From Phoronis australis (Eukaryota; Phoronida; Phoronidae): 64,000 nt of DNA. The notes below the pieces were generated by a model that saw only the letters and a list, made by a program, of their open reading frames with translations, had not been told where the DNA came from and did not search any database. Each line of letters starts with the position of its first letter. The first letter of the stretch is position 1. Shown piece by piece: positions 1 to 11,086 of this stretch. A program made the translations under genes and the position numbers. The DNA lies in contig NMRA01000139.1 in assembly GCA_002633005.1 (NCBI GenBank), positions 814,075 through 878,074 on the forward strand. Reading direction: 5' to 3'.

Positions 1-1728
1 TGCCTATTATGGCAGTGGCGGGTCTAGGACGTGGCAAGGTGGGTGTAACGGGGCTCGATATAAACCAAACTGCTGGTAGCTATATCAAACTATTTATTTC
101 GCAGATTTCAATCATGTAACAAATAAAACAATATTTACAATGGGATAAAACCAGTTACAACTCACGGTAGATGATTTCCATACTAAAATTAGCTTTGCCA
201 CATGACATGTTCAGTGAAACTCACAGTTAGCAATCTATTACCACACAGTTTACACATACTAGAATATATTAACAACAATAAGGCAACACCTATTGAGTCA
301 ATGTGAGTTATATGATCCTCGGCTACCTTTTGATTAAGGATTCTTGAATGAAATACAAAATTAGTACGTATTACTAAAGTGTCAACAAAATAGAGCCACA
401 CCCAAACGGAACAACATGGCCGCCAATCATTACCCGTACAATCTAATTCATCAAAACCTGATTTCATCTCATGATATATGATAGAAAGCACAACAGACTG
501 GACTTACATGACGAGTTCCTCATATAGATATTAACAACATCAGAAGTATATAAATTACAAATCTCACCTAACATGGCAAACAGCTGCTCCAATATACAAC
601 CTTTCCCATACACTGCAGAAACAATAATGCCGTCAAAATCAGGGCCCGGTCTCCAATCTCCGTACTCAGACTCATACTCATACTCGAGATTTCATACTCA
701 AAATCGTGCTCACTGGAGTCATACTCAAAAATTCGTATCTAATGTCGTATTTCGAGTAGACTCCAAACGTACTCAAATCTGACACTCATACTCGAGTTGC
801 TATGGAACTCTTTATGATGTGAAATGCAAAATCACGCAAAGCCGCGCTGATTCATCGCTCACTATTGGAATAGACCACCCCAGGAACTAGGCCTACATTA
901 TCGTCTGCTGTCGCTACAACTACAAGAGTATGTCTATAGCGTGGAATTCTGAGTGTTCTGTAACTGTTTTAGTTTCAATAAATATTCTTATGCCATTTCT
1001 TTGATACATTTGGCAATTATTAAGCTTTACTTCTTGAGTTCCTCACCCAGTCCCGNAACTGAGTACGTGCTCGAAATTTGGAGTACAGATTTTTCGAGTA
1101 TGACATTGAATACACCAAAGCTGAGTCTGTACTCGAGTTGAGTATGAAGTGTGAGTTTGAGCATGATTCGAGTCTGAGTACGGAGATTGGAGACCGGGCC
1201 CAGGTCAGGATTGGTACCTCTGTTGGAGTGAACATAGAACCGGCATGAGCTAGTTACCCACACATCTACTATTTGAAATTACCACCCACAACAATGCCCC
1301 AACAAACCAGCAGCTACGAATGGTCTATCGGTGACACTTCCGGTGCCCCAAGCCAGAGAACCTTGGTTCAAATCCCGATGAACATTACTAATTTCTAAAA
1401 TATATAAAATACAACACTATCATATAGGGGGCCAAAATCATTTTGAAGAAATATGTAAACTGACCGCCCAAAAGCATGTTGAAGAAATTTGTAAACTGAC
1501 CGTGGTATGTGTTTGCATTGTGTTGTTTATCATTTGGTCGTGGGACTGACCAGGCAGAGAAGTCTTCCTATGGACTTGCAATCTCCTATTATAATATACG
1601 TGGATAACATGTATTGATCTTAGATTGATTCTTTGACCTTGTATAAATGTGGAGAAATGTAAGCAAAGTAATTGACTTTCGCGTGAAGTGTTTTTAACCT
1701 TTGACAAGTAGAGTCTACATGTGTTTAG
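1..1728. other. Left flank, no exon recognised
   Basis: Probably an intron or the upstream region of gene 1, since its first FTP-half exon must lie 5' of 1729. It holds the 642-1201 foldback element. GGTTCAAATCC at 1364-1374 looks like a tRNA/SINE B box, but no tRNA fold is seen. No FTP N-terminal motif (NLA, CTHT, ITNR) is visible. Confidence 0.6.
642..1201. mobile_element. Foldback/MITE-like element with 32-bp terminal inverted repeats
   Basis: Bases 642-673 (GGGCCCGGTCTCCAATCTCC onward) are repeated exactly in inverse orientation at 1170-1201. The arms continue with looser ACTCATACTCGAGT-type similarity. The interior has no coding frame and includes the only N in the window, at 1056. No clear target duplication is seen. 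Confidence 0.75.
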
Positions 1729-1944
1729 TTGGCCGCTTACACAATTTCGCCGTGTACGTGGTGCAAGCAGGCAGACCTGAACGACATTTATGTTACCACT
1801 TCCACGGGGTGTTTCCACCCGGTACCCGACTTCTGAAGTGCAAGGACGACACGCCAGAAGCCGCATTGGTAGAGATTAAGCTTCTTTCTGACAAGAAAGA
1901 GATACTTACGCTATGCGAAGTGGCGGTTTTTGACGCTTATCCAG
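1729..1944 (+). CDS. Gene 1 exon: C-terminal half of FTP/F-lectin domain
   Basis: The acceptor is GTGTTTAG and the donor is CCAG|GTAAGC. The translation has RLHNFAVYVVQ, then CYHFHGVFPPGTRLLKC, then EIKLL and LTLCEVAVFD, which is the closing strand signature of F-lectin/F5-8C-like folds. It aligns along its whole length with exon 28228-28455 of the paralogue. Phase 1 at both ends. Confidence 0.85.
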
Positions 1945-4900
1945 GTAAGCTGAGGCACGAGGAACATACATTGGATTTATCAAACAGGGTGCCACCGGTT
2001 TTAAAAAAGATGGTCGAAAGCACTTGCCTAATAATGAAATGAAGTGCACATGCTCGACACGTGAATTTCCGGATGTTATTTGCATTTGACGAATTGGCGA
2101 CAGGTCAGAAAAATTCTCACTTCGTTTTTTTTCCTTTCAAAATTACAATCACAAAATAGAAACTTATGCGATAGATAGCTAACGGAAACGTTCTGAAAAG
2201 GGAATATTCGATGTTATACAAGCCACTTTTTGATAAAAATCCTCTTGTCAATTGAGACACATGTTGATCCCAAACTCGTCATTATCTGTACGGAACAGTG
2301 ACACGACGGGGAAACAGACCACCAGCAAGTGGTCTTCTGACATGTCAAGACCATGTAACCACCGACAATTTCCATTGCTTAATTTTAATAAGACGTAGAT
2401 TCGCTTTGCAAAGAGGCGTTATATTCGCCTTTCACATAGGTCCGATTGAAAGTCACTTATAGTCCAAAATTGATCTAAGTTATGACCGAAAAGACCGTTT
2501 CATTAACAGAAATTTTGTTTTGCTAGTCGGTCTTATAGACAGAAATTTAGTGTTTTTTGTGGCATCGATGAGCGTTAAATGTACGCACTACGCTTTCGCC
2601 AACTGTTGCGAATTTACGATAATAAACGAGCCGGTGGGCAAAATACTGTTTAACGAATAATCTTGGTTTTGAAGTGAATGTTAAATTACTGATATCGAGA
2701 AACGAAACTAAATATCATGTACGCAAGTGACCTGTAGTTGACAATGAATTTCCGTGAGTTCGTTACACTGTTTATTAAATGCTGCTTGGCAGGTCGCTGA
2801 GCAGCGATGCGAAAATCTTCAATACGAAGGTTTATATAACAGCCTGGGACACCTTAAATGTTTGTCAACCTGATTCCCAATTGATCCACGGATTGAGGCT
2901 GATTCCTTGCCGTCTACGGTAAAGCGAAATCTTCGATGCTTGTGGATATCGTAGAGGGAATTCCAAAATCTTAAGCACTCGATCCTTTCAATAGAATATT
3001 GCCTCTCCTAGAATAAACTGGTGCTTGCAAACCACATCTTTCATACCAGAGTAAGATATAAGAGATTATGGTTGTATTTATAGGCTGGTACAGACCAGGC
3101 ACCCAAGTAGTCGAGAGCAAAGTTGACGTCACCTTTAGCGGTGAGTTGTGCCAGCCTCGCGGACCAGACACCAAATATTGCATTATGGTCGCTAAGGGAC
3201 AGCCTGTAGACGTACCTCACTGTCCGACTTACACCAAGTTCGAGAGGTGCACCATACCTCCGAAAATCGGTATGCATGGAGGTTTTTAAAGTAGTTTTCC
3301 AACAAAAAATGAACGACATCAAAGTTTAAGAAAGTTTTAATGCACGAGTGGGAGATTTAATATCCATATCTTTGCTACAAAATATCCATTTTACTCTATT
3401 TTAACTTCTTCAAATTGTTTATCGGTTTTAAGCGCGTTTATGTATTGGAAATCTGCCTGTCTTTTGTCCCATATATCGAAATCACTGTTGTTGAATCTGT
3501 GAACCCCGGGGATAGTTTCAACAGACGTAATTAAGGCAGGCCTACCACAGTTACCGGTGCAAATTCCAAGAAGCAAAAAGCGCAAGTTTTTTACAAGCGC
3601 TCTGCAGCACAAGATTATCTGAGACATGTTACTCGCTATAGTTCATAGACACATTGTCATAGAAACGCACCGTTAAAATGAGTTTGTCAAGGGACAAGTT
3701 TATAGCAGCTCACCACAAAATCGATGAATTCGAGAGAATTGGCGATTGGCGAAAAAAAGTGGATATGCGCAACGACGTCAAATTCAATTATGGCACGAAC
3801 CAACTACAGCACCTTTCGAACGCGTCAGGAACTTTATGTTATTGGTACATGTAAGTGGTATGGGCTCGAACAGTGTAAATCTTGTGTAGAGCATTTTGTC
3901 GATGTTTTTGTCCACTTTGTTCTTTCTTCTTCAAAATAATTTATAATCAGACAACATTTTGGAGTGTATTTTAACATGGCATGCAAGAAATACACAGGTA
4001 CCGTAAGATATGAAATAGAATGGGACGAAAATACTTAAACGTGTCCACTTAACATAGGCACGTGTTTGCTATTGCTCATGCAGATTTCATTACTGGATGT
4101 GAGTATATATACTTGTAGGATAAGCACAGGCCTTCATTTAATCTACTAAAAACACCTAAAATCGTGTGTTGTTTCAGATGACTTCGAATACACATTGGCT
4201 TGGAACGAATGGAGTCCTTGTTCGACAACATGCGGTGAAGGCGTCCGTCAAAAAGAAGAAATTTGTGAAGAACCGGAGTTTTTGGGCACGCCTTGCCCGA
4301 GAGATTACAAATCAACGAAAAAAACGTCAATCTGTTCCTCCTCGCCTTGCCCTTCGAGTGAGTTAATAACAGTTTTATTAGTTCCTAGAGCTCATTTAAA
4401 CATATCATGTGTTATTAATTGTAAAAGACTACTAAAACACTTAATAGAAAAGTCTTCTACCTACGACCATCAGCGAATGTGTACATGCGCGGAGTGAAAT
4501 CGAGTTCATGTTTGTTCGTCAAGCTTCGATTCCTTAAGTTTCTGTTCCGCGCCACCAGCGGTCTCGATCCTTAACCGCTCCCCTACACTAGAGCACAACT
4601 GGTGTGAACATTTTCGTCCGGGACCAAACGTCACGTTCCAAACAGCAGTTAGGATTGGCGGTTACATGTCCGGAACGTGGAGTTAAGGAATCGATACCGG
4701 AGTTCAGATCCGGATCGTTTCTACTAGCAGGAATTTACTGTCAAGTTAAAGTTTTGGAAGTGAAATATGTGCACTTGAGTTTCAACAAACACGTGAATAT
4801 TTCAGCGTCGAAGATAGAGTGACATTTCATGTGAAGTTTTCAAAAACATTTCCGTTCGTCACGGAGGTCATTATAAACATAACTACGACTGTTCTTCACT

Positions 4901-7900
4901 TGCATAACACACAGTATAGCCGACAACAGAAATTATGTTTTGTTAAAGCTCTCCCCGGAAGTGAGATTCAAAACGTTTTAGTACATTGTAAGCACGGATT
5001 GTGGCTTGATGTCATAGAACAACATTTCCAGGACCTCCGATTAGTTGTAAATGTTAATAAGCCACTTTGGCCGATGTTTTTGTTCGAATTAACTGGAGGA
5101 TCACAATCATTTTTTGACAAAGGGCGATGTGGAATATCAGTGATTTACGGATACTCTTTACTTAATTGTCTCCCGCAGTTACTTTGAGTAAGAGATATTC
5201 ATCCCGGCATTCATTCAGCTCTTCATGAATCTTCCAACCATCCCTCTACACACTCACGCATACGGCCACTCAATTACGTGTATGCACCCTTCAAATCAGG
5301 TGCCTGAAATCAAATCTCACCTCTGCTCGTTGTAAATAATGGCCTTAGGTTATGGAACAATTCTAGGGCCATGCCTATAAATTCTAGACACGATCCCCTA
5401 AACTCTTATCCGCGGTCTAACTAACACTAAATCTCAAATCCTCACTACTAAACTCGAAAAAACGAGCCTGAAATGCCACTGACCGGTGATCAAATTCCTT
5501 ACTTATGTCCAGAGGACTGATCTTCAGACCCGGTCCCACGTGCATGCCAGTAAGAGACTTTGGTCTGGAAGGTCGTAGATGGATTTAAAAGGCGATGCAA
5601 TGGAATTGTTTCCTCTCCCTTGCTCGAATAGTAATTTACAGGTCAGTTCTCATCACTCATTTGCAGGTGTGAAGGCATATCCCGGAAATGTTGGTTCCGT
5701 TAAGGACACAGAAGAACAAACGCACAAAAGAGGGTACACGAACGGCAGCACGACGCCGATCAAACAAACTCCGCCAGGTACACGTATATTTTGCTACACT
5801 TTCATTATGCGCAAGCATATAATGGTAACACCGACGTAATCCAGAGACCAGTTTCATGAAAACTGACTTAAAGACTTAAAAACTTTGACCAACCACTCAT
5901 CAGCGGTTAAGGCCGAAGTTCGGTTTATATTAATAAAGAAGATGAAAACTCCAAAAAGACCTTTTCATGAACACAAAGTCGGATTTTTGTTATTCGGCCT
6001 AACTTAAACATAAACTTAATCTGTTTTCGACATAGGTGAGCATGGAAAAAACACCATCGATACAAGTTTCAAATTCACAAAGCAAAAGTCTAAATCATGA
6101 TTTACTTACATTTTGGATACCATTCGGATCTCGTTTGCCTGCGATCGGATTACCCACGTATGACGGGGAAAATATCATTGCACATACATGTACATGTATG
6201 CCGGTAGGAAATATCATTCCACATACTTGTATGCCGGTAGGAAATATCATTGCACATACATGTATGCCGGTAGGAAATATCATTGCACATACATGTATGC
6301 CGGTAGGAAATATCATTGCACATACATGTATGCCGGTAGGAAATATCATTCCACATACTTGTATGCCGGTAGGAAATATCATTGCACATACATGTATGCC
6401 GGTAGGAAATATCATTCCACATACATGTATTCCGGTAGGAAATATCATTGCACATACATGTATGCCGGTCGGTCGCACTCCAATATATCTACAGCCTTCG
6501 ACGGTTATCGAATCGAAAGCAGACGACCTTCAGTTTGGCAACGTTAAGGAAAACAAGAACAAAACCATACGATGATAAAAGAGAACACAGTAACACGACA
6601 ATTATATACAAACACATTTCAATAAAAGAAAACAAAACGAAAATCTCAGCGTAAATACATGTACTAACGCAGTACTGTTCCTTGTTACGACATTTAAATA
6701 TAAAGTAACTAAGATGTCTAAGTAATATACAAATGCAGAGTTGCAGTCGTGATTTAAAACGTGACAACCATACAATAGTAAGCTATGTGCCTATTACTAA
6801 ATTTTGGAAATGTAACCAGATATAATCGTTGAAATGCAGAGGCATTAGATTGAAAATCATAAAGTCATTTAAGGTTAAATATTAAGTCAGTTGGTACATG
6901 TAAAGATCGGTACAAATGAATGTTTGTAGGTGTTCTTTTTTCTTGTCTTCTTTATCTATTTATAATATCTTATTTATAACCTACTTCATGCGTACTTAGT
7001 ACGTATAAGTACTGAACATCGATGAAGAATGCTGTCAAATTTTTCCAAAATGTACAATGAGGTGTTTCAACTGTTGATTAGATAATAAACACCACTCATA
7101 ACAATAACACTGTTTTGTGCCCCTCGTCGATTATAAGATACAGAGATATCAGTACAATGAATGCACGTACTAAGACTACTCTCAGTAAGGGAGACTTGAT
7201 AAAATGGAAACAATTTAACCAGTTCTTCGAATTGTGACATCCCGCAAGCCCGTGGCACCACGATCCACTAATATTATTAACTGGTTAACTAGTTTGATAT
7301 TTAAAGATTGAAAGGTTCATCTGTTTCAAAATATTCCCAACAGTGTACAGGTAACTGAAGCAAGTTCAAATTTTCATTTAGTCCGTGTTTGTCAACATTG
7401 CTAAGGTTTTGCTAAATTGAAACTCGTACTGCAGTGTAGTGACGATGTCGTCCCTTTCTTTGCAAAAACTTAAATCGTGCAGCATTTAGTTTAGCCAAAA
7501 TATTAGCTCTCAGAGGGCTGAGTAAACATGGAAACTGCTTTTTCCAGACATTGCGATTTAAACATGAATCAGAATGAATTCACAAGATGTGGTAAAGTAC
7601 TTATTGAATTTACTATAAATGTCAAATTATCGTGGGTTTCACTTGTTTTTATCTGTCTGCAACAACGACGAATCAAGTCGTAAGTCATTGTGTGTTCATA
7701 TATTTTAACCTAATGATGTCATTTTAAGTGTGAGTGTCTTGAATGACAGCCAATCAAGTGAAGGTTTTTCACGAGTTCACAGCAAGGGAAACATGCAAAT
7801 GGTGTGGTGACAAACTAAAACCAAAACGGCGAACCTTAGAATGAATAAAATCGTTGAAATGCTTGATTCAAGTGCAGTTATATTCACCTTATTATTGATT

Positions 7901-10249
7901 GATATAAACGCATATGAATGAGCCTAAAGTGGCATATCGGCGTCAAATGTGTGTATCAACGACTCCTGGCGTGCGTTCAGTAGACGCTAGGACCTACATG
8001 TACGCTAGGACCTAGCTAAAAGCTAGCCAAAGTCACGTGTTCTCATTCAAAATGCACGGCAATATCTCACGTAATCTCGCGAAGTCTTGCTTTTTAGCGA
8101 GGTCCTAGCGTTACTGAACGGGAGGCTGATTTCACATTGATCAGGGCCGGAAACCGGACTCAATAATATGCAGGTCTATTTTTTCTTGTCTGTGGCGTGC
8201 TAGTCATAACGAATAATGAAACGATATTTGGTTCCCAGAGGATCGGTCACAGATGGTGAAAGACGAACAGGACACTTCTTCAGCGTTGATACCAGTTGTG
8301 ACAACTCTAACCGTACTTATTGTCTTAGGCGGTCTAGGTTTCTTCGTTTGGTACCTTCGGGAAAAGACAAACAGGTAAATTGTCAACTTTGAGTTTGTGC
8401 TCTGGAGAATTCGCTATTCAGAGTAATGGTATGGAGGGCTTTTTTTTCCAATTATATCACTTTCAGTCCCAAATCGTGATTTTGAGTGTCATGGCGTAGT
8501 GAGTTTCAACGTTGATTCAATCTTCAAAAATGTCTTTGTTAACTAGGTTACGACTGCTTTAACCTTCTTGTCAGTGGATGGGTGCATGGCCGCTTGACGA
8601 TATGATTCGTTTATCCATAAGTAAAGGTAGAATTACTGTAGCTCGGATGCTCCTTGGCGTCAAGGAAGAGGTACATGTAGAAGTGTATTGAGAATTTCTA
8701 GAAGTTGCATAATTTGCTTGATCATCGAGCACTTCATCTGGATACCTGGTATTGTTCTCACAACCTCTAAAATCGTACTTCACGTGGGTGTCAACCATGT
8801 CTATATCCTTCTTGGTTACTAAGCTGAACCTGTGTTTCATTCACTTTATTGTTATTTAAGGAGTAACAAAGAGCGTTCTTTAATGGGCAATGCAATGGAA
8901 ACAGACACCAAAGAAACTGGGGGAAACGAAGAACCACCACCAACTGATGATGATGGCAACTCTCCCCCTGGTGAGAGTAATGGTGTGTCGACACTTAACT
9001 TTTAAAGTCTGCACACTAAGATGTGCTTGACCACTGGATATCCCATTGTCTATGTGAATGGCACGTGCTAGCTGAATCTAGATCATGTCTCATAAACAAG
9101 ATACATTTATTTCTTATCGGTATTGCTAACCTGATTACCGTTTATAAATACGCTTTCTCAAAATGTTATCCCCTTTATGGTAAAATCACGGCGTTCATAA
9201 CAAAGCAGTTGCCTTAAGCGTGCAATAAATGAGAAAATTGATACATTTATTTTATTTGTTTAACAATTAAACCAACCATCCATTCTTTAGGGAATGGTCC
9301 ACCTGCACCTTCTTGCGAAGCAGATGAACAGCATCCTCTAGGTATCCTTTCTTCAGTGTGTGAGACTGCCGCACCATCTGTCGATATAGAGGAGAGACGT
9401 CTTCTCGGCCAGTCGTTCGCAAGAAGGTGGAGAAAGAAGAAGAAGAAGAAGAGGATGCATCATTACTATGAAGCAGTCCGTCCTGGGGAGATAATCGTGC
9501 CGCATCAAAACCAGATGATCCAGAACTTCGGTGCTGGTTTCGAAAGATATGGCACAGGAGGTTATGGAACACCGCAACCAATTTACGCCCAACCGTACAG
9601 CACATTTCCAACACAACCAATTTACGGAAACCTAGCACAGCCGATTTATGAGAATGTAGACGGTACGATATATGGAAATGCTCCGCAACAAACCCCATCG
9701 AACAATAACCACCGTTCAGGTCAACGGGATGAGAATGTATCTGCCTCGCTTTCTGCAGGGGATGAAAATGAAAGCACTGGAAACAAGTTAGATTCGGATA
9801 AAAATTATTTTAACGGCGAAAACGAAAAATTCCATCGGGTGGCCAACAGCTTCAGGATAGCCCGGATTTTGTCACAGCAAAGCAGAAAACTAGAAAGTGT
9901 TGCGCCAGTTGCAGAAACCGGTGATAATACTGATTCTGAATCGGAAAACGACGGTTTTGAGACGAGGAATTATTCTGAGACAAAGAAGACTTTTTCAGGA
10001 CAATTAGATCGGTATGCTAATGTGCAGGAAGACCAGTCACCCAAGGAAATCGACGAAAACAGAAGCAAAAAGCATGCTCGTCAGAAGCGGAAGGATGGCG
10101 ATAAACCTACTGTGAGTCGTAAAGTAGAAAAAGTGATTAAAAAACGTACACCTCAGAAGAAAATAACACGGAAATCTCCCCTCCGAAAAGCTCTCAAGGT
10201 GACTAAACGCAGGTCTCCTGTTGGACGTCTTTTCAAAAAGAAACGTTAG
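1729..10249 (+). CDS. FTP lectin - 4-Cys - TSP1 - transmembrane receptor-like protein, gene 1 (5' end missing)
   Basis: Seven exons join in frame: 1729-1944, 3084-3269, 4178-4357, 5667-5777, 8239-8374, 8861-8970 and 9291-10249, giving 631 codons plus a TAG stop. In order they encode the C-terminal half of a fucolectin-type (FTP/F-lectin) domain, a 62-residue 4-cysteine module, one TSP1 repeat, a Ser/Thr/Pro-containing stalk, a transmembrane helix and a tail of about 350 residues. The first four in-window exons begin and end in phase 1, the symmetry typical of shuffled extracellular modules. The tail holds a run of lysines after RRW, four QPIY/TIY tyrosine sites and a Lys/Arg-rich C terminus. 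Exons for the signal peptide and the first half of the FTP domain are not visible in 1-1728 and probably lie upstream of the window. The paralogue at 22156-37683 has the same domain and exon order up to the membrane. The ligand is unknown. The model is strong because every junction is phase-compatible. Confidence 0.85.
3084..3269 (+). CDS. Gene 1 exon: 4-cysteine GWYRPGT module
   Basis: The acceptor is TATTTATAG and the donor is ATCG|GTATGC, phase 1 to 1. The 62 residues begin GWYRPGT, continue VDVTFSGELC, carry four cysteines and end ERCTIPP. The matching exon of the paralogue (30106-30294) keeps GWYKPGT, VDV, the four cysteines, the MV..GQ motif and CTIPP. I do not recognise the family. It could be a reduced TSP1-like unit. 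Confidence 0.8.
4178..4357 (+). CDS. Gene 1 exon: thrombospondin type 1 repeat
   Basis: The acceptor is TTGTTTCAG and the donor is TCGA|GTGAGT, phase 1 to 1. The sequence WNEWSPCSTTCGEGVRQ is a textbook TSP1 start. Six cysteines follow the canonical order (SPC, TTC, EIC, TPC, SIC, SPC). The second tryptophan of WNEW is the usual candidate for C-mannosylation in this family. Confidence 0.93.
5667..5777 (+). CDS. Gene 1 exon: juxtamembrane stalk
   Basis: This 111-base exon has acceptor CATTTGCAG and donor GCCAG|GTACAC, phase 1 to 1. It encodes a cysteine-free, polar Gly/Ser/Thr/Pro stretch including NGSTTP, with one possible N-glycosylation site (NGS). It links the TSP1 repeat to the membrane exon in frame. 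It has no clear match in the paralogue, where a different short stalk exon (32898-32966) is possible. Confidence 0.65.
6168..6470 (+). repeat. 33-bp minisatellite, about 9 copies
   Basis: The unit is GAAATATCATTGCACATACA plus TGTATGCCGGTAG. Copies alternate TTGCACATACATG with TTCCACATACTTG, and the first has a six-base insertion. Each unit contains the palindrome CATACATGTATG. It lies in the intron between the stalk and transmembrane exons of gene 1. Its stop-free frames are a by-product of the 3n period. Confidence 0.95.
7973..8120. mobile_element. MITE family A, copy 1 (about 148 bp)
   Basis: It begins GCGTTCAGTAGACGCTAGGA and ends GGTCCTAGCGTTACTGAACG, which are imperfect terminal inverted repeats. 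The interior AGTCACGTGTTCTCATTCAA is shared with the copies at 17357 and 24290. It ends 118 bases before the gene 1 transmembrane exon. Confidence 0.75.
8239..8374 (+). CDS. Gene 1 exon: transmembrane helix
   Basis: The acceptor is GGTTCCCAG and the donor is AACAG|GTAAAT, phase 1 to 2. The translation has a hydrophobic segment of about 23 residues (ALIPVVTTLTVLIVLGG onward to FFVWYL) followed by REKTNR, a stop-transfer signal consistent with type I topology. The paralogue exon 34011-34134 has the same phases and layout. Confidence 0.88.
8861..8970 (+). CDS. Gene 1 exon: membrane-proximal cytoplasmic segment
   Basis: The acceptor is GTTATTTAAG and the donor is CCCTG|GTGAGA, phase 2 to 1. It encodes an acidic, proline-containing stretch (NEEPPPTDDDGNSPPG). 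The phases fit the flanking exons exactly. No domain is recognised. Confidence 0.75.
9291..10249 (+). CDS. Gene 1 terminal exon: basic cytoplasmic tail with YxN motifs
   Basis: The acceptor is CATTCTTTAG and the stop is TAG at 10247-10249. The tail has RRWRKKKKKKR, then PQPIYAQP (tyrosine codon 9584), IYGNL (9623), IYENV (9647) and IYGNA (9671). An acidic/Ser-rich middle follows, then a Lys/Arg-rich end with SPLRK, RRSP and FKKKR. YxN is the core of Grb2-type SH2 ligands, so phosphotyrosine signalling is a reasonable inference. The antisense reading frame over this exon is a shadow. Confidence 0.85.
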
Positions 10250-10666
10250 GACGACGAAATACGTACCGGACTGCTCTTGAATCAGATCAGGTACCCATAT
10301 AGATAATGTGTCCGGACACTAATAGCCCGTTAGCTATTCTGGCGGTAATAGATGCACCATTATGAGACGATGATGACTTGTACTTGTACTTGAAGGGACA
10401 CAATTTGAGGTAGGCTTACACCTGATGAATACGAGGTACGACATCCACCATCGTTGGATAATGATTATCCCATGGCGAAGTAGTTATCTCCCGTAATCTA
10501 GATCCAGAGTGGTTTTTGGAGAATTATCGCGCGAGGATGGTTTGCCCTGAGGGCGATAATTCTACAAAATCCTCGAAGGCTCTAGATAACGAAAATAACG
10601 GCTGAGAACATGTAATAGTGTAATAATACCACACAAACTGACTGTACTTCGGGAGCAAGTTTTCTG

Positions 10667-11086
10667 TTATACAGAATTTGTTGAATGCACGACACTTTTC
10701 ATTGTTCAGGGTCTTTATTCCGTTGCGTTCATACTTTCTGAACAAAACTCTACTCTCTACTGAACATAGATACAGTAACACTTGTTTGCGTGACTTTCCT
10801 GTTACCCCAATTCATTAGTCATTCTTTGCAGTATTTCACACCCGCCGTGTCTCACTGTGTGTGTCGTCAGCTTATACTCTGTGATGGCATTACTGCGTCA
10901 TTTTATCTTCACTTGAGAATGAAACAAGTATCTTTCGAAATATCGTGTGTCTTTTAATTATGTCGCTAGGTCAGTTACAGTATCTATGTTCAGTAGAGAG
11001 TAGAGTTTTGTTCAGAAAGTATGAACGCAACGGAATAAAGACCGTGAACAATGAAAAGTGTCGTGCATTCAACAAATTCTGTATAA
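10667..11086. repeat. Long inverted repeat, arms about 113 bp, loop about 194 bp
   Basis: The left arm 10667-10779 and right arm 10974-11086 are reverse complements with only a few mismatches (for example GGTCTTTATTCCGTTGCGTT against its complement). The near identity suggests recent origin or conversion. It lies downstream of gene 1, and an AATAAA inside the right arm (around 11034) could be used as a poly(A) signal. Confidence 0.9.

Noticed and set aside
1340-1385. tRNA gene or tRNA-derived SINE suggested by GGTTCAAATCC
   Set aside because: No cloverleaf or A box could be formed around it; at most a decayed SINE.
4819-5187. 122-codon plus-strand open frame
   Set aside because: Falls in an intron of gene 1, no recognisable motif, and the flanking exons join without it.
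6036-6575. Long open frames on both strands over the 6.2-6.5 kb repeat
   Set aside because: They are open on both strands because the minisatellite period is a multiple of three; no splice or domain support.
9267-9698. 143-codon minus-strand frame opposite the gene 1 tail exon
   Set aside because: Shadow of the real plus-strand exon.
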